64,000 bases of DNA. It comes from an uncultured Collinsella sp. GTDB lineage: Bacteria; Actinomycetota; Coriobacteriia; Coriobacteriales; Coriobacteriaceae. The translations under genes were made by a program, and so were the position numbers. Numbering within the stretch: the first letter of the stretch is position 1; every line of letters begins with the position of its first letter. Shown one piece after another: positions 7,358 through 16,031 of this stretch. The notes under the pieces were generated by a model, which was not told where the DNA came from, made no database searches, and worked only from the letters and a program-made list of their open reading frames with translations. The stretch spans positions 1 through 64,000 of the forward strand of contig CAKTUH010000004.1 of assembly GCA_934621885.1 (NCBI GenBank), written 5' to 3'.

Positions 7358-8986
7358 TTACCCCCGTGCTTCTTCGAGCATCTGTTTGGCGTGGGCCAGG
7401 CTGGCCTCCGACTGATCGCCGCTGAGCATGCGGGCGACCTCGGCGGTACGGGCCTCGCCAGTCACCTCGTCCAGGTATGTCTGGGGAACGTCGCCCGGCT
7501 CCTTGCTAACCACGTAATGCTTGTCAGCCATAACCGCAACCTGTGCCAAGTGCGTAACGACAATCACCTGGTGCGTGGCGGCAAGGTCGGCCAACACGCC
7601 GGCGAGGGCGCGCGCCGTGGAGCCGCCGACACCGGCATCGACCTCGTCAAATACCAGCGTATCGACACCGTCGGCATTGCCCAGGACCACTTTGCTCGCC
7701 AGCATCACACGGCTAAGCTCGCCACCCGAGGCGATGCGACGCAAGGGACGCGGCGTCAGACCAGCGCCGCTACGATATAGCAGTTCGTAGCTCGAAGGGC
7801 CCGCAGGCGTCCACTCGGCGCGGGGCAGATCGCGCGACTCCCAGACGAGCTCGGCACTGCCCATCTCCAAGCGTGCCATCTGACGGCCCACCTCATGGCA
7901 AAAGCGCGGGGCAGCCGTGTTGCGTGCGCGCTTGAGCGCCTTAGCGGCGGCGAACAGCTCACGCTCAGCCGCGCCAAGCGCTTCGCGCGCCTTCCTAATC
8001 TGCTCGTCGCCATCGTCTACCAGCGACAACAGCTCTTGCGAGCGTTCGCGCATAGCAAAGACGTCGTCCATGGTGGGGCCCCACTGACGCAGCAAGCCCT
8101 TGAGGTCGGAATAGCGCTCGCGCATACGAGCGAGCTCGCGAGGGTCAAACGCAACGCCATCGCGATAAGCACGCAGCTCATTGGCGCAATCCTCGAGTGA
8201 TATGCAGGCGTCAGAAAGTGCATCGGCGATATCGCCCAGCTTGCGATCGACGGTCGCCATGCGCGAAAGCTCGGCTACAGCGCTGTTCACAGCATCGAGC
8301 GCTCCACCTTCAGTAGCAAGCGATGCATGGGCCTCGTTGGCGGTGGCCACCAAGACTTCGGCGTGCTCCGAGCGCGGCAGCAGCTCCTCGAGTTCCTCGT
8401 ACTCGCCTGGTTTGGGATCGACCTCGGCAATACGCTCGAGGGCAAAACGCGCTTCCTCGACACGACTCCCCTGCGCACGCGAGGCCTCCTCAACACGACG
8501 AAGCTCCTTGGCAGCCGCACGCGATGCCTTAAAGCAGGCACGATAACGATCGAGTGCCTCGAGCGCCGAGCGACCCGCCCACGCGTCGACCATGGCGACA
8601 TGATGCGTCGGGTCGAGCAAACGCTGGTGCTCGTGCTGACCGCACAGGTCCATCATCACGCCCACGCGCTCCGAAAGCTCACGAACGCTGGCGATACGGC
8701 CATCGATCTTCACGCGGCTGCGTCCCTCGGCAGAAAGGCTGCGCTGCACGGTGAAACCCTCGGTGTCGTGCGGACCGTCGAACAGTCGCGCCTCGACGCT
8801 GGCAAGCGCCTCGCCCTCACGAACCGTCGACGAATCCGCGCGCTCGCCCAAAATGAGCTTGAGCGCAGACAGCAGAGCGGTCTTGCCGGCGCCAGTCTCA
8901 CCCGTCAGGACGGTCAGACCTGCACTCGGCACCAGCGTGGCCTCGCGAATGAGCGCAATGTTGGAAACCTGCAGCTCATCGATCAT
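7358..8986 (-). CDS. recN: DNA repair protein RecN
   Basis: 542-residue SMC-like ATPase for double-strand break repair. Walker A GETGAGKT is at residues 29-36, the ABC signature ASGGELSRV near residue 425 and Walker B LVFDEVDAGVGG near 447; charged coiled-coil sequence fills the middle. All ATPase motifs are intact and the length is near the family norm (about 550). Its start overlaps the end of nadK by 11 bp, with GGAG inside nadK, so translation is probably coupled. It is the last gene of the efp-asp23-nusB-xseB-tlyA-nadK-recN run and ends before a bidirectional terminator. Confidence 0.96.
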   Translation of the reverse strand: MIDELQVSNIALIREATLVPSAGLTVLTGETGAGKTALLSALKLILGERADSSTVREGEALASVEARLFDGPHDTEGFTVQRSLSAEGRSRVKIDGRIASVRELSERVGVMMDLCGQHEHQRLLDPTHHVAMVDAWAGRSALEALDRYRACFKASRAAAKELRRVEEASRAQGSRVEEARFALERIAEVDPKPGEYEELEELLPRSEHAEVLVATANEAHASLATEGGALDAVNSAVAELSRMATVDRKLGDIADALSDACISLEDCANELRAYRDGVAFDPRELARMRERYSDLKGLLRQWGPTMDDVFAMRERSQELLSLVDDGDEQIRKAREALGAAERELFAAAKALKRARNTAAPRFCHEVGRQMARLEMGSAELVWESRDLPRAEWTPAGPSSYELLYRSGAGLTPRPLRRIASGGELSRVMLASKVVLGNADGVDTLVFDEVDAGVGGSTARALAGVLADLAATHQVIVVTHLAQVAVMADKHYVVSKEPGDVPQTYLDEVTGEARTAEVARMLSGDQSEASLAHAKQMLEEARG

Positions 8987-9836
8987 GACGGACTCCGTAG
9001 AATACGCGGCTCACCGAGTTGTAAAAGCTCTCGGGGCCGTAGTCGAGCAGCAGCACGTCGCCGGGACCGCGGCGCACAGCCACGCTCTCGACGGTGCCAT
9101 CACAAGTAATGAACTGGCCGTCGATAGCGATAGCCGGCACACTCGGGCGGTCGTCGGACATAAAGATCTCGACGACATCACTTGGCGAGGTCAAGAAAGC
9201 GCGAGCTTGAATGGTGTGCGGCGCGATGGGCACGCAAACCATACCCGTATAATCGGGGCTCACGATGGGGCCGCCGGCGCTCAGCGCATAGCCCGTAGAG
9301 CCGGTCGCGGTGGACACAACAACGCCGTCGCCACGCAGTCGGTCGATATGGTGGCCCGAAACGGTGATATCGAACTCGACCATATCGGACAGCGGCCCGC
9401 GCGTAAGCGCCATGTCGTTGAGGGCAAAGGCACGAACGACGTCCTTCGTACCGTCGTCACGAACGGACACAATATCCGCAGCGATCGTGGCGCGGCGACT
9501 CACGTGGAGCTCACCGGACAGGGCGTCGCTCACAACCTGCAAAACGTCGCGCTCCTCGGGACTGGCCGCCGTCAAAAAGCCAAGGTGACCATAGGAAAGA
9601 CCCAAAATGGGAATCTCGCGGTAGTTGAGGATACGGGCTGCGCGAAGCAACGTGCCGTCGCCGCCGAGCGTAATGACCAGATCGGCGTCATCAACGTCGG
9701 GCGTGCTCTGAATCTTAGAGCGTTGATCGGCAGCCCATGCGACCTCATAGCCTTGGCGCGTCAGCCAAAGCTCGAGCATCAGGCCGCTTTCGACCGCCTC
9801 TTGCTTGTAGTAATTGGGAACCAGAAAGACCTTCAT
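8976..9836 (-). CDS. nadK: NAD kinase
   Basis: 286 residues. It phosphorylates NAD to NADP in the cytoplasm. The family motifs are present: LGGDGTLLRAAR with GGDGT at residues 58-62, SYGHLGFL, and the substrate-binding stretch TATGSTGYALSAGGPI. The length is normal. The start ATG at 9836 overlaps the tlyA stop as ATGA, and the stop overlaps the recN start, so the three genes form a tightly coupled set. Grouping of nadK with tlyA and recN is common in actinobacteria and firmicutes. Confidence 0.96.
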   Translation of the reverse strand: MKVFLVPNYYKQEAVESGLMLELWLTRQGYEVAWAADQRSKIQSTPDVDDADLVITLGGDGTLLRAARILNYREIPILGLSYGHLGFLTAASPEERDVLQVVSDALSGELHVSRRATIAADIVSVRDDGTKDVVRAFALNDMALTRGPLSDMVEFDITVSGHHIDRLRGDGVVVSTATGSTGYALSAGGPIVSPDYTGMVCVPIAPHTIQARAFLTSPSDVVEIFMSDDRPSVPAIAIDGQFITCDGTVESVAVRRGPGDVLLLDYGPESFYNSVSRVFYGVRHDR

Positions 9837-10645
9837 AGCGTTGCAGCTTTCTCGCTCAAAGCCGATACCTGGGATTGCAACTCGTCATCAGAGCGCTCGC
9901 CGGGGGCAAGTCTCGTGCCGTACAGGAAAAACTCCACGTTGCCCTTGGCGCCATGGATGGGCGACACGCACACGTCGACCGGGAACAAACCCTTTGCGGC
10001 GAACAGCTCAATCGCAGCAACGAGCGTGTCGACGCGCACGACAGGGTCCGTGACGATGCCGCCCTCGCCCACCAGCGCTGCCGGAGCCTCAAACTGCGGC
10101 TTTACCAGCGTGCAAAACGATCCCGTCGGCGTCAGACATGCCAGCACGGCATCAATAATATTTGCGATACTCGTAAAAGAGACATCGCACACGGCCAGAT
10201 CGATGGCACTCGCATAACCAAGCTCGGGCAGCTGCGTCACGTTGGTGCGCTCGTGGAGCGTCACGCGATCATCTTGGCGCAGCGACCAATCAAACTGGGC
10301 ACGGCCTACGTCGACCGAGACAACGGTCGCGGCACCGCGCTTGAGCAGGCAATCAGTAAAACCGCCGGTAGAGCACCCCACGTCCAGACAAGCAAGGCCC
10401 GTGGGGTCGATGCCAAACGCATCGAGTGCGCCCTCGAGCTTAAGACCACCGCGACCAACGTAGGGGATGCGGCCCTTCACATGCAGCGGCAGACCCGGCG
10501 TCACTTTGAGCCCCGGCGAGGTCAAGCGCTCGCCGCCACTCGAAACCAAGCCGGCCATAAGAGTGCGAAGGGCATCCGCGCGATCGGCGCAGATGCCCTG
10601 TGAAATCAGTTCGTCATCAAGACGCACACGTTTCATGAATGCCAT
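9833..10645 (-). CDS. tlyA: TlyA-family rRNA 2'-O-methyltransferase
   Basis: About 270 residues: an N-terminal S4 RNA-binding domain (RVRLDDELISQGI) followed by an FtsJ/RrmJ-like methyltransferase domain with SAM motif LDVGCSTGGFTDCLL. TlyA 2'-O-methylates cytidines of 16S and 23S rRNA in mycobacteria, which confers capreomycin sensitivity; the role here is inferred from the family. The ATG at 10645 overlaps the xseB stop (TGATG), favouring translational coupling; ATG 10636 (MKRVRLDDE) is an alternative closer to the conserved region. Its stop overlaps nadK. Confidence 0.92.
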   Translation of the reverse strand: MAFMKRVRLDDELISQGICADRADALRTLMAGLVSSGGERLTSPGLKVTPGLPLHVKGRIPYVGRGGLKLEGALDAFGIDPTGLACLDVGCSTGGFTDCLLKRGAATVVSVDVGRAQFDWSLRQDDRVTLHERTNVTQLPELGYASAIDLAVCDVSFTSIANIIDAVLACLTPTGSFCTLVKPQFEAPAALVGEGGIVTDPVVRVDTLVAAIELFAAKGLFPVDVCVSPIHGAKGNVEFFLYGTRLAPGERSDDELQSQVSALSEKAATL

Positions 10646-10911
10646 CAACCATTCGTATCCGGAGATGCAGCCTGACTATCCTGGGATTCGTTTGCCGCAT
10701 CCTCATCATATTCCTGCTCGAGCTTGTCGACCTCACGCGGCGTCAGCTCAAACTTGTCGACCATATCGACCGCGCGGGAGCCCAGCTCAATCGCCTCGTC
10801 AAATAGATCGAGCGAACGCTCCAGGGACGTATCCTTGGAGCGAACGGTAGCGATAATCTGGTCCAAGCGGTCCGAGATCTCGTCGAAGTTACGGACGGAA
10901 CCCTCAGGCAT
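10645..10911 (-). CDS. xseB: Exodeoxyribonuclease VII small subunit
   Basis: 88 residues. XseB is the small subunit of a nuclease that degrades single-stranded DNA to acid-soluble oligonucleotides. The family pattern FDEISDRLDQIIATVRSKD, then SLERSLDLFDEAIELG, is clear, followed by an acidic low-complexity tail (EYDEDAANES). The large subunit gene xseA, usually adjacent, is not in this window. The gene sits 2 bp after nusB and overlaps tlyA. Confidence 0.9.
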   Translation of the reverse strand: MPEGSVRNFDEISDRLDQIIATVRSKDTSLERSLDLFDEAIELGSRAVDMVDKFELTPREVDKLEQEYDEDAANESQDSQAASPDTNG

Positions 10912-10913
10912 GA

Positions 10914-11507
10914 CTACTCCTCGACGGAGTCAGCGTCGGACTCGACGGCCTCAGCAGCGTCCGCATCCTCGGCAAGCACACCGGCAGCAGCCTGAGCGGC
11001 AGCGACCTTGGCGGCAGCTTCGGCAGCCTGAGCTTCCTCGCGAGCGCGATCCTCGGCCAGCAGCTCCTGGTACAGGTCCTCGCCCGGCAGCTCCTCGCTG
11101 CGAGCGATCTTGCCCAGCACGCCGTTTACAAACGATGCGGACTGATCGGTACCGTAAGCCTTGGCGATCTCGACGGCCTCGTTGATCACGATGGCGTCCG
11201 AGACCTCTTCGTCGGTGAGGAAGCGCATCTCGTAGACGGCGATACGCAGCAAGTTGCGGTCGGCGCCGGGCATGCGCATAAGATCCCAGTTCTTGGCGAC
11301 GGCGCGCAGGGCGCAGTCGATGCGATCGATGTGCTCGTAGGCACCGCGGCAAAGCTCCAGCGCATAGGGGTCGAGGGGACCCTTCGAGATCAGGAAATCG
11401 CCCTCGAGGACGCGCTCGAGCGGGCTGTCCGTGGCCTCGGCCTGGAACAGCAGCTGCAGCGCCTGACTGCGGGCAAGCGTGCGCCCGCGATAAACCTTAA
11501 GGCTCAA
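10914..11507 (-). CDS. nusB: Transcription antitermination factor NusB
   Basis: 197 residues. NusB binds boxA RNA with S10 and promotes processive rRNA transcription. The fold is recognised from ARSQALQLLFQAEA near the N-terminus and INEAVEIAKAYGTDQSASFVNGVLGKI around residues 105-135 (quoted in parts: INEAVEIAKAYG, SFVNGVLGKI). The last ~50 residues are an Ala/Glu/Asp-rich tail beyond the usual ~140-residue core. The start is a TTG at 11507 with a strong AAGGAG formed by the last codons of the upstream Asp23-like gene, so the pair is probably coupled. Confidence 0.93.
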   Translation of the reverse strand: MSLKVYRGRTLARSQALQLLFQAEATDSPLERVLEGDFLISKGPLDPYALELCRGAYEHIDRIDCALRAVAKNWDLMRMPGADRNLLRIAVYEMRFLTDEEVSDAIVINEAVEIAKAYGTDQSASFVNGVLGKIARSEELPGEDLYQELLAEDRAREEAQAAEAAAKVAAAQAAAGVLAEDADAAEAVESDADSVEE

Positions 11508-11510
11508 AGG

Positions 11511-11873
11511 TTACTCCTTGGGGAAAACGAGGCCGTCGATGCAAACGTCAACGCGCTCGACCTCGACGCCCACCTGGGCATCGATGGCGGCGACCACGGC
11601 GGCGCGAACGGCCTCGGCGAGTTTCTTGAACGGATAGCCAAAGAACACCACGACGCGCACAGTGAGTGCGAGCTTGTCGCCGATGACCTCGGCCTCGACC
11701 GCCGGCTCGGAAGCCGGGGCCTTGGACGAAAGCATCATGGAGACAAGGTTGGTGGCAAGGTCCTTGACGCCAACGGAGGCGATGCCCTCGACATCCGACA
11801 CGGCGCGCGAGACGATGGCGGTCAGAACATCGGGCGAAATGCCGATGCCGTCAATCTTGATTTCCTGGGGCAT
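11511..11873 (-). CDS. Asp23/Gls24-family envelope-stress protein
   Basis: 120 residues, DUF322/Asp23 family. It begins MPQEIKIDGIGISPDVLTAI and has the family core SDVEGIASVGVKDLA and the VVVFFGYPFKKLAEAVR helix. Family members are cytosolic or membrane-tethered proteins linked to cell-envelope homeostasis; the biochemical role is unclear. It sits between efp and nusB, the usual place for this gene in firmicutes and coriobacteria, with AGGAGG before its ATG. Its last codons provide the nusB Shine-Dalgarno. A second family member lies at 58639-58995. Confidence 0.88.
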   Translation of the reverse strand: MPQEIKIDGIGISPDVLTAIVSRAVSDVEGIASVGVKDLATNLVSMMLSSKAPASEPAVEAEVIGDKLALTVRVVVFFGYPFKKLAEAVRAAVVAAIDAQVGVEVERVDVCIDGLVFPKE

Positions 11874-11897
11874 GAGTCCTCCTAGAAGAGTTGGTTG

Positions 11898-12461
11898 CTA
11901 GACGCGGGAGACGAACTTGCCGTCGCGGGTGTCAACCTTGATGACCTCGCCCTCGTTGAGGTACATGGGGACCTGGATGACAGCGCCGGTGTCGATGGTG
12001 GCCGGCTTGGTGGAACCCTGGACGGTGTCGCCCTTAAAGCCCGGGTCGGTCTGGACGATGGTGGTCTCGATGAACATCGGCGGGGTCACGCCCATGAGCT
12101 CATCGTCGGCGAAGAGCAGCTGGCAGATGTCGTTCTCGCGCAGCCACTTGGAGTTATCGCCCACCATGTCCTCGGGAACGGGAACCTGCTCGTAGGACTC
12201 GTTGTCCATGAAGATGTAGTCGGTGCCGTCGTTGTAGAGGTACTGGAACTCACGGGTGGTGAGCATGACGCTCTCGAACTTGGTGCCGGCGTTGCAGGTG
12301 TTCTCGACGACGCGGCCGCTCTTGATGTCGCGGGTCTTGTAGCGCACGAACGCGCCGCCCTTGCCCGGCTTGACATGCTGGAACTCGACGATGGTGTAGA
12401 CCTTGTCCTTAATGCGGAGACCGAGGCCGTTCTTGAAGTCGGCGGTAGAAATGGTAGGCAT
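11898..12461 (-). CDS. efp: Translation elongation factor P
   Basis: 187 residues, normal EF-P length. EF-P enters the ribosomal E site and relieves stalling on polyproline. The loop KPGKGGAF puts Lys34 at the modified position of E. coli EF-P; no epmA/epmB-like gene is visible here, so a modification, if any, is unknown. The C-terminal OB folds end in EVIKVDTRDGKFVSRV. I start at ATG 12461 (MPTISTADF), preceded by AAGAAAGG, rather than the upstream codon at 12494. First gene of the efp-asp23-nusB-xseB-tlyA-nadK-recN run. Confidence 0.97.
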   Translation of the reverse strand: MPTISTADFKNGLGLRIKDKVYTIVEFQHVKPGKGGAFVRYKTRDIKSGRVVENTCNAGTKFESVMLTTREFQYLYNDGTDYIFMDNESYEQVPVPEDMVGDNSKWLRENDICQLLFADDELMGVTPPMFIETTIVQTDPGFKGDTVQGSTKPATIDTGAVIQVPMYLNEGEVIKVDTRDGKFVSRV

Positions 12462-12554
12462 AGTGACCTTTCTTGTTATGGGCAGAACGCACAAGCGTCC
12501 AAATTACATACGAGCGAAATTATACACTTGCAGACGGCGCCTGCAGCGAGCGCA

Positions 12555-12600
12555 TAAAAAGAGAACGCGGGGCGCCCGAATCGATCCGGACGCCCCGCCC
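12555..12600 (-). terminator. Terminator after the M24 peptidase gene
   Basis: GCGGGGCG and CGCCCCGC arms (12567-12598) with additional CCG/CGG pairing form a strong hairpin, followed on the minus strand by CTCTTTTT. It separates the peptidase gene from efp. Confidence 0.8.
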
Positions 12601-12620
12601 CAAAAATCTATCGAAATGGA

Positions 12621-13751
12621 CTAGCAGTCGATGACGTGGAGGTCATGCGGGGTCTTGGTGAAGGGCTCGTAGCCGTTCTCGGTGACCACGCCGTAGTCCT
12701 CCAGACGCACGCCGCCCACGCCGGGCAGGTAGACGCCGGGCTCCATGGTGACAACCGAGCCGACCTCGATGATATTCTTGCTGCGGTTGAAGTTGGGCAG
12801 CTCGTGGATGTCGATGCCGACGCCGTGGCCCAGGCCATGGTTGTAGTAATCGCCATAACCGGCATCGCCGATGATCTTCTTGGAAAGCTTGAAAATGTCG
12901 TTGCCCTCGACGCCCGGATGGATGGCGGCGACGCACTCCTCGTGGGTGCGGCGTACGAGCGCGTACAGGTCGAGCTGCTCCTGGGTAGGCTCGCCCATCA
13001 CGACGGTACGAGTCATGTCGGAGCGGTAGTCGCAATAGCCAGCGCCATAATCCATGAGAACGAAGTCGCCCTTCTCGATCACGCGGTCGCTCGGGACGGC
13101 ATGCGGGTTGGCGGTATTGGGGCCGCTCGCCACGATGGAGCCAAAGGCCAGGCTGTCGGCGCCGTTGGCGAACATAAAGTTCTCGAGCTCGTTGCGAACC
13201 TGCTTCTCGGTCATGCCGGGTTTAATAAATCCGAGCATATGCTGGAAGGCGGCATCGGTGATCGACTGCGCATGGCGCATGAGCTCAATCTCCTCGGCGT
13301 CCTTGATGGCGCGCATCTTGCGAATGTCGTCATGCATCAGCGGCAGCATGCAGGCGACGGAGCGGTCCTCCAGGCCACGCTGAATACCCTGGTAGAAGTT
13401 GATCTGCATGTCGTCCTCGACAGCACAGACGCGGCACTTGTTGGCCGCGATCTTGCCGGCGACCCAACCGGGGATGGTGCCCTCGTCCATGTCGTAGACC
13501 CAGGGGCTGCCGGCGGGCGTGTTCTCCTCAAAGCTGTTGAGATAGCGCGAGTCGGTATGGAACAGGCACTGGTCGGCCGTAATAAACGCGGCGTGCGGGA
13601 ACTCGAAGGTGTAGTCAAAGACGCCCTTCACGCCCGTAAGCCAACGAAGGTTGGCCTCGTCGCGCACCACGATAGCGTCGTAGCCGCGCTCGACCATCAG
13701 GGCGCGGACACGCTCGATACGACCGGCAGGACCGGCAGCAAACTCAGACAT
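12621..13751 (-). CDS. pepP: M24-family Xaa-Pro aminopeptidase
   Basis: 376 residues with a creatinase-like N-terminal domain and a pita-bread metallopeptidase domain. Metal ligands of the family are visible: DYGAGYCDYRSDMTR (two Asp), GLGHGVGIDIHELP (His), MEPGVYLPG (Glu) and VRLEDYGVV (Glu). Such enzymes remove N-terminal residues next to proline or split Xaa-Pro dipeptides in the cytoplasm; aminopeptidase P versus prolidase cannot be told from sequence alone. The start at 13751 has AAAGGA upstream. It is monocistronic, with hairpins on both sides. Confidence 0.9.
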   Translation of the reverse strand: MSEFAAGPAGRIERVRALMVERGYDAIVVRDEANLRWLTGVKGVFDYTFEFPHAAFITADQCLFHTDSRYLNSFEENTPAGSPWVYDMDEGTIPGWVAGKIAANKCRVCAVEDDMQINFYQGIQRGLEDRSVACMLPLMHDDIRKMRAIKDAEEIELMRHAQSITDAAFQHMLGFIKPGMTEKQVRNELENFMFANGADSLAFGSIVASGPNTANPHAVPSDRVIEKGDFVLMDYGAGYCDYRSDMTRTVVMGEPTQEQLDLYALVRRTHEECVAAIHPGVEGNDIFKLSKKIIGDAGYGDYYNHGLGHGVGIDIHELPNFNRSKNIIEVGSVVTMEPGVYLPGVGGVRLEDYGVVTENGYEPFTKTPHDLHVIDC

Positions 13752-13783
13752 GCAGATTCCTTTCTTGTTGTCTCAATAAAGAC

Positions 13784-13846
13784 GGGGCGGGCCTCAACCG
13801 AGCAACGGAATCACGCGCGATCCGTAACCGATTGGAAAGCCGCCCC
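13784..13846 (-). terminator. Long stem-loop after the aroB-like gene
   Basis: GGGGCGG (13784-13790) pairs with CCGCCCC (13840-13846) around nested complementary segments (CGGTTACGGA with TCCGTTGCTCGG). The minus strand continues CTTTATTG. It probably ends the aroK-aroB-like transcript and lies in the pepP leader. Confidence 0.55.
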
Positions 13847-13883
13847 TCAACATGATACGAAAGACGATGGATGTCAATAAATC

Positions 13884-14993
13884 TTAGAGAAGTTCTTTAC
13901 GAGAGGCCAAGTAGGCCTGGGCATGGCGCTCGAGAACCTCGTCCTCGACGTTCGTCAGACGAATGGCACCAAGCGCCGCGGGCAGCGGCAACATGCTGCG
14001 GTTCGAGCGCGCAAACTGCTGCTTGCGGAACTCTGCAATAAAGGCAGCGGGCTCCAGATTAAAGGCGAGCTCCTCGATACCAAAGTCCTCCAGGCAGTCG
14101 TCGACCTCAAAGACGTAATCAATATCGAAGTCGCAAGCATCATGGGCAAGGCGCGCCTCAAAACGCATGCCCTCGGACAGCAGCTGGTACGCGGGGACCC
14201 GCGCCGCGGCTTCGCCCAGGCAGGCGCGCAGGGTGCGCTCCCCTGTCTTGCCAAAATCGAGCGCATGGCGGGCGCTCGGGTTCGTGGCCATCAGTACGTC
14301 CTTGCGGGCAGTCTGAGACCACTGAACGGCATTGACGAGCGCGACCTCCTCGCCCGCGAGAATTTCGGGGACGGTCTCGGTAAACTGATTCCAACGGGAC
14401 TTGCTGCTCGAAAGCATGGTGCCAACGAGTATCGCATAGCCGAGCTTGAGATCCTCGGGGTCCGCCTCGCGAACAAGGTCGAGGTCACACACGACCAAGC
14501 CCGGCTCGGGACGGAACGCGATAGCGGGAAGCGCATGCACCGACGAGGCGACAAGCGGTTTCATGGTCGTCGCGACCGTGAGCATGGCGTCGAACGTCGT
14601 CGGCAGCAAGGCGCACTCGGTGCGACCGCACCACTGATTGGCACACCAGCAAACGACCGAGCAGGTCGCCGTGTCGCCGACAGCGACAACGAGATCGTCG
14701 CAGGTAATGCCGTTAGCCGACAAGGCGCCAAAGACGGTATCGGCATCGGCCAGCGTAGCACCGGCAGGTGAAACCTCGAGGACGAGCGGCGACACGGCAA
14801 AGCCGGCGTCAACCAGTGCATGCTCGACAGCCTCGCCAAAACGTTCGGATGTGGCGTCGTTCCAAACCACCATCGCGCGCTTAGGCTTGCCCACAGCCGA
14901 GGCAAACATGCGCGGCAGCTCCTCGAACGCGCCCAATCCGACGCGAACATCGACACTGCGGTTTTGGAAATTGATAAGTTGACGGCGAATCAT
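13884..14993 (-). CDS. AroB-like protein lacking the catalytic metal site (pseudoenzyme candidate)
   Basis: 369 residues aligning by eye over its length with 3-dehydroquinate synthase, which makes dehydroquinate from DAHP with NAD and a divalent metal. The fold is suggested by DDLVVAVGD, LLPTTFDAMLTVA and GLVVCDLDLV. Key residues are changed: the GGG NAD loop reads GDT, the SSVGGKTG segment is absent, the metal Glu of GLAEVIK is replaced in LGYAILVG, and the metal His motif GHTFGHA reads GKTGERT. It overlaps the intact aroK as ATGA, so it is expressed with it. Catalysis by the known mechanism looks impossible; a structural, regulatory or new role is inferred. ATG 14993 is chosen for that coupling. 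Confidence 0.75.
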   Translation of the reverse strand: MIRRQLINFQNRSVDVRVGLGAFEELPRMFASAVGKPKRAMVVWNDATSERFGEAVEHALVDAGFAVSPLVLEVSPAGATLADADTVFGALSANGITCDDLVVAVGDTATCSVVCWCANQWCGRTECALLPTTFDAMLTVATTMKPLVASSVHALPAIAFRPEPGLVVCDLDLVREADPEDLKLGYAILVGTMLSSSKSRWNQFTETVPEILAGEEVALVNAVQWSQTARKDVLMATNPSARHALDFGKTGERTLRACLGEAAARVPAYQLLSEGMRFEARLAHDACDFDIDYVFEVDDCLEDFGIEELAFNLEPAAFIAEFRKQQFARSNRSMLPLPAALGAIRLTNVEDEVLERHAQAYLASRKELL

Positions 14994-15523
14994 AGCAGTC
15001 CACGCTCCAAAAGCATTTCGGCACAAACGTAGGAAACGTCCTCGAAGGACTTGTTGCGAATATCAAGGGTAATATCGGCGGCCTGGCGATACAGCGGACG
15101 GCGATGCTCAAACAGGCGCGCAGCGTGCTCGGGCGAGCGGAAATCGGGCCGGGTATCGGAGCGACGAATCTGACGCAACGAGTCCTCAAAGTCACCTTCG
15201 AGGTACACGCATGTACCCATCTCGTGCATCAACTCAATGTTCACCGGCGTCTCGACGATGCCACCCCCGCACGATACCAGCAGGCTGCGCTCGCTTTGAA
15301 GCGAACGGAGCGCCGAGGTCTCGAGCTCACGGAAACGATCCTCGCCCTCGGTCTCAAATATCTCGGTCACCGACTTGCCGCATCGACGCACAACCAAACG
15401 ATCGGTATCGATGAATCGACGCTTGAACATAGTGCCCACGTTGCGTGCAAGTGTCGACTTGCCCGCGCCCAAAAAGCCGATAAAGAAAATATGGTCGCAG
15501 CCGTGTTTGGTGTGCTGGGACAT
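14990..15523 (-). CDS. aroK: Shikimate kinase
   Basis: 177 residues. It phosphorylates shikimate at the 3-OH. All family motifs are present: P-loop GFLGAGKST, the shikimate-binding Asp in IDTDRLVVRR, FRELE, SCGGGIV, and lid/adenine residues in RRSDTRPDFR and RRPLYRQAADI. The kinase looks fully functional, in contrast to the degenerate AroB-like partner, whose start overlaps its stop. The ATG at 15523 lies 9 bp after the yqeG stop, with AGG in the gap. Confidence 0.95.
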   Translation of the reverse strand: MSQHTKHGCDHIFFIGFLGAGKSTLARNVGTMFKRRFIDTDRLVVRRCGKSVTEIFETEGEDRFRELETSALRSLQSERSLLVSCGGGIVETPVNIELMHEMGTCVYLEGDFEDSLRQIRRSDTRPDFRSPEHAARLFEHRRPLYRQAADITLDIRNKSFEDVSYVCAEMLLERGLL

Positions 15524-15531
15524 GGCGAGAC

Positions 15532-16029
15532 CTATTCCTCGCAGGGAAGGTCGCGCAGGGCCCGGCGCTCAAAGATGCGGAAGATCTGCGTATACCACAG
15601 GTCCTGAGTTGCCTGCGGCTTTACCAGGATAGTGTCAACGCCGGCAAAATTGCCGCTCCACACGTCCGTGTAGAGCTGGTCGCCGATCAGCACAGCCTCG
15701 TCGGCCGTGGCGCCCAGGCGCTTAAGTCCTGCCTTGAGGGCAAACGGCGCCGGCTTCATGGCGTGGCTGATGGCCTCGAGCCCCAGCTCGCGGGCAGACG
15801 CCATGACCTGGTCGCGATGCCAGTTATTGGACACCATACACAGTTTAAAGCCCTTGGCATGGGCGGCTTGGAGCCAAGCGGAAACCGCGGCGGGAACCTG
15901 CTCGGTATCACGCGGAACCAGGGTGTTGTCGCGGTCGAGCAGAATGGCTCGCTTGCCGTCGGCCCACAGGGTATCGAGGTCGATGCGATCGACCGAGGCA
16001 ACATATCGTTTGGGGCTAAAAATCCTCAT
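15532..16029 (-). CDS. yqeG: YqeG-family HAD-IIIA phosphatase
   Basis: 165 residues. HAD hydrolase motifs: LLDRDNTLVPRD (nucleophile and acid Asp), VSNN, MKPAP (Lys) and IGDQLYTDVWSGN (Asp). YqeG-like proteins are close to phosphatidylglycerophosphate phosphatases of the GEP4 type, but the substrate here is unknown. The start at ATG 16029 follows the mltG stop by 2 bp. It sits between mltG and aroK in a ruvX-mltG-yqeG-aroK-aroB-like operon. Confidence 0.88.
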   Translation of the reverse strand: MRIFSPKRYVASVDRIDLDTLWADGKRAILLDRDNTLVPRDTEQVPAAVSAWLQAAHAKGFKLCMVSNNWHRDQVMASARELGLEAISHAMKPAPFALKAGLKRLGATADEAVLIGDQLYTDVWSGNFAGVDTILVKPQATQDLWYTQIFRIFERRALRDLPCEE

Positions 16030-16031
16030 GA

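Noticed and set aside
10645..10911. Possibility that xseB is a remnant because xseA is absent nearby
   Set aside because: The small-subunit sequence is intact and overlaps tlyA; xseA is often encoded apart, so absence from the window says little.
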